64,000 bases of DNA from Niastella sp. (GTDB lineage Bacteria; Bacteroidota; Bacteroidia; Chitinophagales; Chitinophagaceae): NCBI GenBank assembly GCA_017744515.1, contig JAGIBF010000043.1, forward strand, positions 1 to 64,000, given 5' to 3'. Positions 40,272 to 47,717 of this stretch are shown here, in pieces; positions within the stretch are counted from its first letter, which is position 1, and every line of letters starts with the position of its first letter. The translations under genes and the position numbers were made by a program. Below the pieces are notes generated by a model, which worked only from the letters and a program-made list of their open reading frames with translations, was not told the DNA's origin and ran no database searches.

Positions 40272-42515
40272 TTAAAAGTTGTAAGTAAAGCTCAGTTTGG
40301 CGAAGAAGGGGGTGCCGGGCGTAAAATGGATCTCCGATACCGGGGCTGCTTCATTGAACAGACGGCTTTCGGTATCGAATTGTGTTTCTTTCCATTTAAT
40401 ATCGAAGAGGTTTTGAATGGCCAGCCCCAGCTCATACTTTTTGCGTGCATAGCTTACAAAGGCATCTGTTACAAAATACCCTTTGGCTATAATGCTATTA
40501 TCCTCATTGGCCGGGCGATCGCCCATGTAGCGATAGCGAAGTGATGCATTGATGCCGGGCTTTGTTTTAACGGTAAGACCACCAATGGAGGTAAATTGTG
40601 GCGCCAGTGGTAAATAGTTCTCTCCTTTGGGTGCATCGGCCGCACGGCCATGGGAGTAATTGAAGTCAACATCAGCATACAGCCATTTCAGTGGTTGGTA
40701 ACGAACAGACAGATCGGCGCCATAGCGACGGCTTTTACCACTGGGCTCCACCACGCCTTCATCACCTACGTATACAAACTCCTGGTCGAGCCAGAGGTAC
40801 CATACTGCTGCGTTGATGAGCAGGTTGTTCGCCGGTTTCACCACCGTACCCAGGTCACTGCCATAAGCAGGCGGCAGGATGGTGAGGCCATTCTGCGGAA
40901 CCACTACACGGGTATCGTTGGAATGGAAGCCTTTGCCGCTGCTGAGGTAGAACTGCACAAACTGATTGGGATGGTAATAAAAGCTCAGCTTGGGGCTGAG
41001 GATATCAGCCGATGCCTTGCCTTTGGCATTGCCATTGAGCTTATCGGTATAGCGATCGTGGAAGTAGTCATAGCGCATACCGGCATTGATGCTGAAGGCA
41101 GAACTGAAACGGAACGTTTGACTTACATAAGCTGCGAGGTTGTTCTCCGCCATATTGCCCAGCATTTTGGGATCGGTAACGATGGTCCTGTCTTTGGTGC
41201 GCGACAGCTCGCTGTCGTACGTGCGGTCGATACGCACATTGGCGCCCACTTCGGAAGTGATCTGTGTGTTGCCCGCATAATACGTAGTATGGTAGCTGCC
41301 ATTGTAACCAAACAGGTCGCGCTTTTCCCGTTGTTTGATCTGGTCGCCATTCACCGGGTCTTCCCTGAAGAAGGTAAAGTTGGAGAACAGCTCGAACTGG
41401 TAGCGTGAATAATATACCTGGTTCCTGAAGTAAGAACGGGGATTGAGCGTGGTAGTAAGTAATGCATTGGCATTGATGCGGGAGGTTTTGCCGCCTTCGT
41501 TGGGATCGATGGCACCGTACCAGCCGATCATTTTGCTTTGCACGGCCCGGTCAGGTATTTGCCCTGAAGCATCCCACTTGCTGGAGAATACAGAAGCGGA
41601 GAAGCTGAGGTGGTTGCGCTTGCTCAATGCTCCATAATATTTACCGAATACATTGACGCGGTTAAAATCCTGCGGATGATCAAAGTATCCGTCGGTGTAC
41701 ATGTATTCCGAAGCGATAAATGCCGACTGACCTTTGGCGCGGGTAGTCTCATTCAGCAGGTTGAGCATGCCCACAGCGCGTACGGTATTGAACATGCCGC
41801 CTTCCACCTTAATAGCATTAGCGGGCAGCACATTGAATGTTTTGAAATCTACAAAGCCGGTTGTGGTGAAGTTTCCTTTTTCTGCATAATACGTACCTTT
41901 CCTGAATGCCACGTTATCGATCAGCTCCGGGATCACAAAGTGCAGGTCGGCATAGCCCTGTCCATGTGCGTGGGACACCATGTTGACCGGCATACCATCT
42001 ACGGCGATATTGATATCCGTGCCATGGTCGATGTCGAAACCGCGCAGGAATATCTGCTCTGCTTTGCCACCACCTGCATGCTGACCAATGAACAAACCGG
42101 GCACCATGCGCAGTACTTCCTGCGCGTTGTTGATGCCGCGCATTTTAATATCGAGCTTGCTGATGGGCCTGTATTGCCCGCCGGCACTGCCGGATACCGT
42201 AACCTGGCTCAGCTGCACTGCGCGTGATACGAGGCTAATGGACTGGCCGGCTTTGATGAAATCGGCCAATGCAATGGTGATGGTATCATAACCGATGGCT
42301 GTAATAATAAGACGGGTATTTTCTTTTACTTCCCTGAAATAGAAACTGCCGTTCTCGTCGGAGACAGTATACCGCTGCCCAGGCATGAGGGTGACGGTGG
42401 CGCCTTCTATCGGGGCCGTAGAACCGCCATCTACCACTTTGCCCGACAACTCTTTTACCTGTGCAGATAGAGAAATAGATGAAAAGAACAGGAGGAAGGG
42501 AAAGATGTACCTCAT
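40272..42515 (-). CDS. TonB-dependent outer-membrane receptor next to MbnP/MbnH
   Basis: 747 residues. Signal peptide (about 1-18, SLSAQ), carboxypeptidase-regulatory-like domain (about 20-95, VTLMPGQRYTVSDENGSFYF), plug domain (ISKLDIKMRGINNAQEVLRMVPGLFIGQHAGGGKAEQIFLRGFDIDHGTDINIAVDGMPVNM) and a 22-strand barrel ending KLSFTYNF with terminal Phe. The plug is of the siderophore/metal-receptor kind, not SusC. It is divergent from the mbnP-mbnH genes with a 165-bp promoter region between. I infer uptake of a copper or metal complex; a role for cobalamin cannot be excluded because a B12 riboswitch is close by. Confidence 0.88.
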   Translation of the reverse strand: MRYIFPFLLFFSSISLSAQVKELSGKVVDGGSTAPIEGATVTLMPGQRYTVSDENGSFYFREVKENTRLIITAIGYDTITIALADFIKAGQSISLVSRAVQLSQVTVSGSAGGQYRPISKLDIKMRGINNAQEVLRMVPGLFIGQHAGGGKAEQIFLRGFDIDHGTDINIAVDGMPVNMVSHAHGQGYADLHFVIPELIDNVAFRKGTYYAEKGNFTTTGFVDFKTFNVLPANAIKVEGGMFNTVRAVGMLNLLNETTRAKGQSAFIASEYMYTDGYFDHPQDFNRVNVFGKYYGALSKRNHLSFSASVFSSKWDASGQIPDRAVQSKMIGWYGAIDPNEGGKTSRINANALLTTTLNPRSYFRNQVYYSRYQFELFSNFTFFREDPVNGDQIKQREKRDLFGYNGSYHTTYYAGNTQITSEVGANVRIDRTYDSELSRTKDRTIVTDPKMLGNMAENNLAAYVSQTFRFSSAFSINAGMRYDYFHDRYTDKLNGNAKGKASADILSPKLSFYYHPNQFVQFYLSSGKGFHSNDTRVVVPQNGLTILPPAYGSDLGTVVKPANNLLINAAVWYLWLDQEFVYVGDEGVVEPSGKSRRYGADLSVRYQPLKWLYADVDFNYSHGRAADAPKGENYLPLAPQFTSIGGLTVKTKPGINASLRYRYMGDRPANEDNSIIAKGYFVTDAFVSYARKKYELGLAIQNLFDIKWKETQFDTESRLFNEAAPVSEIHFTPGTPFFAKLSFTYNF

Positions 42516-42533
42516 TAAAGCTGGTTTTCGGTG

Positions 42534-42541
42534 CGAATATA
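42534..42541 (-). promoter_or_regulatory. Possible -7 element of the TonB receptor gene (TATATTCG)
   Basis: On the minus strand TATATTCG is one base from TAnnTTTG, 18 nt before the ATG at 42515. Confidence 0.3.
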
Positions 42542-42626
42542 GGTTAACAGGTTAATAAGTTGACAGGTTGAAAAGGTTAAGGCACTGATTTATGCCCCTT
42601 CGTATCTTGTTCCCTTTTCAACCTGT
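42541..42626. repeat. Heptad-like intergenic repeat, family B, forming a 14-bp inverted repeat
   Basis: The run starts with AGGTTAACAGGTTAATAAGT and contains ACAGGTTGAAAAGG (42563-42576), whose exact inverse complement CCTTTTCAACCTGT stands at 42613-42626. Related runs are at 44541-44649 and 46474-46502. It lies in the divergent region between the TonB receptor and MbnP genes. Confidence 0.65.
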
Positions 42627-42647
42627 TACCCTATCAACTATTTCCCC

Positions 42648-42655
42648 TATTTTTA
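42648..42655 (+). promoter_or_regulatory. Possible -7 element of the mbnP-mbnH operon (TATTTTTA)
   Basis: One mismatch from TAnnTTTG, 25 nt before the ATG at 42681. Confidence 0.3.
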
Positions 42656-42680
42656 CCGTTGCAACAATCCGGCCTCACGC

Positions 42681-43457
42681 ATGAAATCATTGACATTCCT
42701 ATCCTTACAAATTATAATGTTGCTGCTGTATGGCTCCACAACAGCACAGGTTACCCTACAATTCGACCATCGTGCTGAAGGAAAGAAGCTGGTATTGAAC
42801 ACAGGCACTTATAAAACCAGCGCCAACGACCCGGTTTCCATCTCGCTTTTACAATATTATATCAGTAATATTCAGTTCATCAAAGGCAACGGCGATAAGT
42901 ACACGGTCCCTAAAGCTTCCAGCTTTTTCCTGATAAAAGAAAACATCGACAGCAGTAAAACCATCGTGCTCAAGGTGCCGGATGGCGTGTATTCAGCCAT
43001 CACTTTTCTCGTGGGTATAGACAGTCTTACTTCTACACTGGGCATTGAAGAGCGAACAGGCGTGCTGGACCCCGGCAAGGATATGGCTGCCAGCGAAAGC
43101 ATGTACTGGACCTGGAACAGTGGTTACATCTTCTTTAAGATGGAGGGTAGCTCTCCTGCCATTCCTGCCGACAAGACCGGCTTCCGCGAGTTTGAGTATC
43201 ATATTGGCGGTTATGGCGGCTACAACTCCCCTACCATCAATAATATCAGGCGTGTGACCATCGAGTTGCCGGCTGCAGGTGCTTTGCGGGTGCGTAGCAA
43301 TAAGACAGCCGTTGTACATATACGGTTTGATGTGTTATCGGTATTCGACCGGCTCGATCTCAAACAACATCATCACCTGATGCTTACACCAGCCAGTACA
43401 CAGATTGCGGACAACTATGCTACCGGTTTTCAATATGGAGGAACCCAATATCAATGA
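42681..43457 (+). CDS. MbnP-family copper-linked periplasmic protein
   Basis: 258 residues with a signal peptide (about 1-23, TTAQ). The MbnP family pattern is clear: VTLQFDHRAEGKKLVLN at the start of the mature part, then the ISLLQYYISNIQFIKG strand, the loop GVYSAITFLVGIDS, and MYWTWNSGYIFFKMEG (141-156) with Trp143 and Trp145. In Methylosinus, the dihaem enzyme MbnH oxidises a Trp of MbnP to kynurenine, which creates a copper site (established for that pair). Here the MbnH-like gene overlaps directly (ATGA at 43454-43457). Which Trp is modified here, and whether copper is bound, are inference. Confidence 0.85.
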   Translation: MKSLTFLSLQIIMLLLYGSTTAQVTLQFDHRAEGKKLVLNTGTYKTSANDPVSISLLQYYISNIQFIKGNGDKYTVPKASSFFLIKENIDSSKTIVLKVPDGVYSAITFLVGIDSLTSTLGIEERTGVLDPGKDMAASESMYWTWNSGYIFFKMEGSSPAIPADKTGFREFEYHIGGYGGYNSPTINNIRRVTIELPAAGALRVRSNKTAVVHIRFDVLSVFDRLDLKQHHHLMLTPASTQIADNYATGFQYGGTQYQ

Positions 43458-44542
43458 GCATGCGCAAGATGCCTTACATATATGTGTTGATGGGTCTGGT
43501 GCTGACTGGCTTGCTGTCAGGATTTTTGCAAGGCGCGCCTGCCGTGCATGTCTTCAACAACCAGGACAGTACCTTTCCGCAGCCTGCCAACTTTCCGCCA
43601 CCAGTGTATGATCTTTCCAAAAACAAATTCAACAAGATCAAGATAGAGCTGGGCAGGAGATTGTTTTATGATGGCACCCTATCGAAGAATGGCACAGTGA
43701 GCTGTGGCACCTGCCATATACAGGCTTCTGCGTTTTCGCATCACGGTCACCGACTGAGCCACGGCATCTTCGATTCATTGGGTGCGCGCAACGCGCCTGC
43801 CCTGCAAAACCTTGCCTGGGCAACCAGCTTCATGTGGGACGGCGGTGTCAAAGACCTCGACCTGCAGCCCATCGTTCCGATTACCAACCATGTGGAAATG
43901 GGCGAATCGGTAGAGAGCGTGGTGGAGAAGATCAAAAGGGATCAATACTATCCCTTGTATTTCAATGCGGCCTTTGGCAGCCGGGAGATCACCACTGCAC
44001 GCGTGATGCAGGCCCTCAGCCAGTTTATGGTGGCCATGGTAAGTGCCAACAGCAAGTATGATAAAGTGGTACGCAAAGAAGGCGTTGCCTTCACAAAAGA
44101 AGAGGCCGCCGGTTACAAAGTCTTCCAACAAAAATGCGCTACCTGCCACGCAGAACCATTCTTTACCGATTTCAGTTTCCGCAACAATGGGCTGTACCCC
44201 TATAGTGAAGACTTTGGCCGCATGGGCATCACTTCCGAACCGGGCGATAAATACCGCTTCAAAGTGCCTTCGCTGCGCAACATTGCGCTGACTGCTCCCT
44301 ATATGCACGATGGCCGTTTTAAAGGGCTCGACTTTGTACTGACGCATTATGCGCAGGATGTGCAACTAACCGACAACATCGATCCATCGCTCGTTCAATC
44401 TTCCGGCCGGGCGGGTATACCGCTTACGCCTGCCGATAAAGAGGCACTGAAATCTTTTCTGTATACGTTAACCGACTCTGCTTTCGTTCGCAACAAAGGA
44501 TTGGGAGAGGTTAATATTTGTCCTCAATGCATAAGGTATTAG
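43454..44542 (+). CDS. MbnH/MauG-like dihaem cytochrome c peroxidase-family protein
   Basis: 362 residues. An N-terminal hydrophobic signal (about 7-27), then two c-type haem motifs: CGTCH (84-88) and CATCH (228-232), separated by 144 residues as in MauG and CcpA-type enzymes. The pattern FKVPSLRNIALTAPYMHDGRFKGLDFVLTHY (about 265-295) is the conserved C-terminal part of the family. Because it is translationally coupled to an MbnP gene, MbnH-like Trp oxidation is more likely than plain peroxide removal. The gene ends 109 nt before the likely start of the cobalamin-riboswitch transcript. Confidence 0.88.
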   Translation: MSMRKMPYIYVLMGLVLTGLLSGFLQGAPAVHVFNNQDSTFPQPANFPPPVYDLSKNKFNKIKIELGRRLFYDGTLSKNGTVSCGTCHIQASAFSHHGHRLSHGIFDSLGARNAPALQNLAWATSFMWDGGVKDLDLQPIVPITNHVEMGESVESVVEKIKRDQYYPLYFNAAFGSREITTARVMQALSQFMVAMVSANSKYDKVVRKEGVAFTKEEAAGYKVFQQKCATCHAEPFFTDFSFRNNGLYPYSEDFGRMGITSEPGDKYRFKVPSLRNIALTAPYMHDGRFKGLDFVLTHYAQDVQLTDNIDPSLVQSSGRAGIPLTPADKEALKSFLYTLTDSAFVRNKGLGEVNICPQCIRY

Positions 44543-44649
44543 TTGACAGGTTGAGCAGCAGTTGACACGTTAACAGGTTGACAGGTTGAAAAGGTTTCCA
44601 ATGCAAAAGCGCTGTCAACTTTTAAACTTGTGAACTTATCAACCTTTCC
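44541..44649. repeat. Heptad-like intergenic repeat, family B, with inverted arms
   Basis: AGTTGACAGG, GTTGACACGTTAACAGG and TTGACAGGTTGAAAAGG follow each other (44541-44594). After a 19-bp gap the inverse form (TGTCAACTTTTAAACTTG, TTATCAACCTTT) runs to 44649, making a large imperfect hairpin between the MbnH stop and the riboswitch promoter. Confidence 0.65.
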
Positions 44650-44650
44650 C

Positions 44651-44658
44651 TACCTTCG
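44651..44658 (+). promoter_or_regulatory. Possible -7 element of the cobalamin-riboswitch operon (TACCTTCG)
   Basis: One base from TAnnTTTG and placed 8 nt before the first conserved riboswitch nucleotides, so transcription would start at the 5' edge of the aptamer. Confidence 0.4.
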
Positions 44659-44665
44659 CCCCCGC

Positions 44666-44868
44666 TAAAGGTTCATAGCTCTTCAATGAGCCATGATTAA
44701 AAGGGAATCCGGTGATTTCTTTAGCAGAAAGAATCCGGAGCTGTCCCGCAACTGTAAGTTCTTCACGTAATGCCGACATCTACATGCCACTGTTGATGCT
44801 TTGTAAACAGCAAACTCAATGGGAAGGCCGTCGGCACAGAACAAGCCAGGAGACCTGCCTTCAGCATC
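44666..44868 (+). ncRNA. Cobalamin riboswitch
   Basis: The aptamer core is readable: AAAAGGGAATCCGGTG (44700-44715), the facing AATCCGGAGCTGTCCCGC (44732-44749) with AACTGTAA, a variable stem region, and the B12 box AGCCAGGAGACCTGCC (44844-44859). These are the conserved blocks of the adenosylcobalamin-type riboswitch. A hairpin with T-rich tail (44904-44936) follows and may be the expression platform. The first credible gene downstream is the BtuG-like lipoprotein at 45156. Confidence 0.92.
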
Positions 44869-44903
44869 ATACTTAATTCATAGCTTTCGGGTAAAAAGCA
44901 TGG

Positions 44904-44936
44904 ATGAAATAGCTGCCTTCAGCTGATTCATTTATT
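44904..44936 (+). terminator. Hairpin after the riboswitch, probable expression platform
   Basis: ATGAAATAGCTG (44904-44915) pairs with CAGCTGATTCAT (44920-44931) with small bulges around a CCTT loop, followed by TTATTTT. It is a fair intrinsic terminator, placed 36 nt after the aptamer, and could end transcription when cobalamin is bound. Confidence 0.5.
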
Positions 44937-45033
44937 TTCCTGTAGTTATGCCACGGTACAGTTCCTGCCATAGAGCTGTCTGCGTGCGCATGCCTGTAAC
45001 CGGATCACTGGTCCATGGTGTATCATGCCGGGC

Positions 45034-45149
45034 ATTGTTAAGTATGATTAGGTCATGTCAGGTTGAGCACGTCGAAATCCTTCGCCCCTTCGACAAGCTC
45101 AGGGTGACAAGGCGGGCGACAGCAGTCTTGTTCATATATACTTAACAAT
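45034..45149. repeat. Nested inverted-repeat element in the riboswitch leader (contains a family A repeat)
   Basis: Outer arms ATTGTTAAGTAT (45034-45045) and ATACTTAACAAT (45138-45149) are a perfect 12-bp inverted repeat. Inside, the 21-bp segment 45056-45076 (TGTCA..TGAGC..GTCGAA) is the imperfect inverse of 45089-45109 (TTCGAC..GCTCA..TGACA), the latter being a family A repeat. The 116-bp unit ends 6 bp before the BtuG-like start codon. It resembles a small non-autonomous element or a REP-type hairpin; no transposase is near. Confidence 0.6.
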
Positions 45150-45155
45150 ACGATT

Positions 45156-46469
45156 ATGAGTACACGTTTATCCCGGGGCTTATTGCTTCTGTTGACCATT
45201 ACTGTTTTTATGGCCTGTAACAAAGAGGCGTACAGGCAACCTGAACCGCTGATCACCGACAATGGCCTTACTGATGGGAAAGGCACTTTGACTGTTGGCC
45301 AGACGCTGTTGTTATACCCCCGTTTGAACGACCGCAACACTACGACTTACCAGTGGCTGGTGAATAATGTTCAAAAAGGCACCGACTCCGTATACAGCTT
45401 CCACACCGACTCTGCCGGCATGTATACGATCAAGTTTACCGCTACCAATACTACCGGACAAATAAGCACCCAATACCAAATTCTTGTGTTGGGCAAATAT
45501 GAAAATGGTATCATTCTCGTGAATGAAGGCTGGTTTGGCCACGACAACGGTAACGTAAACTTCTACCGCTATGGTGAGGATACCATCGAACAAATGGTTT
45601 ACCACAAAGAGAACCCCGGCAAGGGACTGGGCGTAACTACTCAATATGGCGCTGTGTGGAATGGTAACCTGTACCTGGTGTCCAAACAAGGACCATTCGT
45701 TGTTACGGATGCCCAATCACTGGTTGAGACGGGACGCATCGCCAGTCTGCCCGCCAATGGCCGCGCCTTCCTTGGCCTCGACAACAACAACGGCCTTATC
45801 AGCACTGCCAGTGGCATTTACCCGATCAATCTCTCCACGCTTACACTGGGCACCAAGCTCACGAGCGTAACCGGGGAAACAGGCGGCATGCGCAAAGAAG
45901 GCTCCTACATATTCGTGATCAACCAAAGTCAGGGACTTATCATCCTCAACGCAAGTGATTACAGTGTAGTAAAAAAGATAGCCGGCATGAACCAGGGCTT
46001 GTCCAAAACACCCGATGGCAGCTTGTGGGTAGCCGGTGGCAGCTCACTGGTAAAGATCAACACCACTACGCTCGATACCAACAAGATCACGTTGCCTTTC
46101 ACACTGGGCAATCCCTGGGTAGCCTGGAACGTGGGCACTGTAACGACCTCTTCTACAGAGAATGCTGTATTTATTGGCAGGACCAACTCCTGGGGTGCGG
46201 GCGGCAACCAGCTTTATAAATATGTGGTTGGTAACAGCGCTTCGCTGTCTGCACCTTTCGCTACCATTCCTGCCGGTAAAGAGTTTTATGGCGCTGGTGT
46301 TGGCTACAACGCAGGCAACAATGAACTGGTGGTAACGGCCGTACAATCAGGATATGGACAAAACTATCAGTACAACAGTCTCTACTTCTATGATGCTGCG
46401 AATGCCACCCTGAAGAAAACCATTTCCTATCAATATTTCTATTTCCCCGCTTTAATGATCTTTAATTAA
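45156..46469 (+). CDS. BtuG-like surface lipoprotein (DUF5074-type beta-propeller)
   Basis: 437 residues with lipobox FMACN (Cys21). An Ig/PKD-like domain (about 30-112, TLTVGQTLLLYPRLNDRNTTTYQW) is followed by a beta-propeller (about 118-437), which opens NGIILVNEGWFGHDNGNVNFY, the DUF5074/YncE-like pattern. In Bacteroides, BtuG is such a propeller on the cell surface, binds vitamin B12 very tightly and works with the receptor BtuB. The cobalamin riboswitch upstream supports that role. No btuB is in this operon. The start is 6 bp after an inverted-repeat element. Confidence 0.82.
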   Translation: MSTRLSRGLLLLLTITVFMACNKEAYRQPEPLITDNGLTDGKGTLTVGQTLLLYPRLNDRNTTTYQWLVNNVQKGTDSVYSFHTDSAGMYTIKFTATNTTGQISTQYQILVLGKYENGIILVNEGWFGHDNGNVNFYRYGEDTIEQMVYHKENPGKGLGVTTQYGAVWNGNLYLVSKQGPFVVTDAQSLVETGRIASLPANGRAFLGLDNNNGLISTASGIYPINLSTLTLGTKLTSVTGETGGMRKEGSYIFVINQSQGLIILNASDYSVVKKIAGMNQGLSKTPDGSLWVAGGSSLVKINTTTLDTNKITLPFTLGNPWVAWNVGTVTTSSTENAVFIGRTNSWGAGGNQLYKYVVGNSASLSAPFATIPAGKEFYGAGVGYNAGNNELVVTAVQSGYGQNYQYNSLYFYDAANATLKKTISYQYFYFPALMIFN

Positions 46470-46473
46470 TGCA

Positions 46474-46502
46474 GAGTTGATAAGTTGATAGGTTGAAAAG
46501 GG
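46474..46502. repeat. Heptad-like intergenic repeat, family B
   Basis: GAGTTGATAAGTTGATAGG followed by TTGAAAAGGG lies between the two lipoprotein genes of the riboswitch operon. It has only the forward arm, unlike the copies at 42541 and 44541. Confidence 0.6.
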
Positions 46503-46532
46503 AATAATAAAACACGAGTTACACAATCTAAT

Positions 46533-47717
46533 ATGAATAAAATAAAGCAAAATAGGCTCTTTCTTCTTATACTTATTATAGCAGGGGTGTTGCCCGCCTG
46601 TAAGAAGGAAAAGGACGATAAGCGGGCTGCTACAGTGACCATTAAAGAAGTAACAGGTGGTTATAACATCAACCGGTACCAGTTCCTGAAACTTTCCGGT
46701 ACTTCCAGCCTCAGCAATCCTACTTTCCAATGGAAAGTGGACGATGTTTTGATCAGTACAGCAGATACGCTCTTTTTTATCAGCGATAAGGAAGGCAATC
46801 ATAAAGTAGAGCTTACTGCCAGTAATGGCATCGAAGCAGCTACCTCTACCATCCAGGTAACCGTAAAAAAAGAAAGCACGGCTTATTCCAAGAACGCTAC
46901 CAAAGTGTTTGACTATTTCCCTGCACCGGGACAGTTTGTGAATACCATGCCCGCATTTACAACAGGGCAAACAGCTGCACAGATGATCGCCAAAGCAGCT
47001 GAGGCCATCAAGAACAACGATATGGTCAACCTTGGCGGGTTTGGCGGATTCATCGTGCTGGGCTTTGATCATGCGATCATGAACACGCCCGGACAATCCA
47101 CCTTTAAAGTATTGGGTAACGCCTTCGACCAATGGTCGGAACCCGGTATCATTGAAGTTTCTATGGATGCCAATGGTAATGGCCTGCCCGATGATGCATG
47201 GTATGAGATCGCCGGTTCGGAGTACAATAGTCCCAGGACCATTAAGAACTACGAGATCACGTACCACAAACCTGATGAGAACAAAGTGCCTACACCTGAT
47301 GCCAACAACTGGTCGGTAAGCGACACTACTTATATCCGGTGGACCGACAATAAAGGTGGCGCTGGTTATCTGTCGAAGAATGTATTCCATGACCAGCCTT
47401 ACTATCCACAATGGAAAGGCGCCAGCATTACCTTCAAAGGAACCCTGCTCACGAGCAGTAATATCAAAGACCTTGCAGGCGACGGTACTTATTTCGTGAG
47501 TCCTGCCTTCTCCTTTGGGTATGCAGACAACTGGTCGGACATGGATGACCGCTCAGAGATCAGGCTTGATTGGGCTGTAGATAAGAACGGACAGCCCGTA
47601 AAGCTGAGCGGCATCAACTTCATCAGGGTCTACACCGGTATCCGCGCAGAAGCCGGATGGCTGGGAGAAGTATCGACAGAGATCATGGGTGTCGAGGACC
47701 TGCGATTGAAGCAATAA
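46533..47717 (+). CDS. PKD-type cell-surface lipoprotein of the cobalamin-riboswitch operon
   Basis: 394 residues with lipobox VLPACK (Cys23). A PKD/Ig-like domain (about 33-112, FQWKVDDVLISTADTLFFISDKEGNHKVELTASN) resembles that of the upstream BtuG-like protein. The C-terminal domain (about 120-394) contains GGFGGFIVLGFDHAIMNTPG and VSMDANGNGLPDDAWYEIAGSEY, an Asp-rich loop that looks calcium-binding. Proteins like this are regularly found next to BtuG in Bacteroidota. It may be the cobalamin-binding BtuH type, but I cannot confirm that by sequence. Its stop abuts the stop of the converging gene at 47718. Confidence 0.75.
   Translation: MNKIKQNRLFLLILIIAGVLPACKKEKDDKRAATVTIKEVTGGYNINRYQFLKLSGTSSLSNPTFQWKVDDVLISTADTLFFISDKEGNHKVELTASNGIEAATSTIQVTVKKESTAYSKNATKVFDYFPAPGQFVNTMPAFTTGQTAAQMIAKAAEAIKNNDMVNLGGFGGFIVLGFDHAIMNTPGQSTFKVLGNAFDQWSEPGIIEVSMDANGNGLPDDAWYEIAGSEYNSPRTIKNYEITYHKPDENKVPTPDANNWSVSDTTYIRWTDNKGGAGYLSKNVFHDQPYYPQWKGASITFKGTLLTSSNIKDLAGDGTYFVSPAFSFGYADNWSDMDDRSEIRLDWAVDKNGQPVKLSGINFIRVYTGIRAEAGWLGEVSTEIMGVEDLRLKQ

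Noticed and set aside
40272-42515. TonB receptor as the BtuB of the cobalamin operon
   Set aside because: It is on the other strand, has no riboswitch in front, and is divergent from mbnP; the sequence gives no B12-specific feature. Kept only as a possibility.
43454-44542. Plain cytochrome c peroxidase for hydrogen peroxide removal
   Set aside because: Direct overlap with an MbnP-family gene makes an MbnH-like role more likely, though peroxidase activity is not excluded.
44948-45145. 65-codon frame directly after the riboswitch
   Set aside because: It is made up largely of the inverted-repeat element and family A repeat, so its codons are not protein-like; the BtuG-like gene at 45156 is the better target.
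45034-45149. Element considered as an insertion sequence
   Set aside because: It is only 116 bp, encodes no transposase, and no target-site duplication is evident.
42541-46502. Family B runs considered as a CRISPR array
   Set aside because: The units are 7-8 bp and contiguous, with no regular spacers and no cas genes.
46452-47411. 319-codon antisense frame in the PKD-type lipoprotein gene
   Set aside because: The plus-strand lipoprotein has a lipobox and domain pattern; the antisense frame has none.
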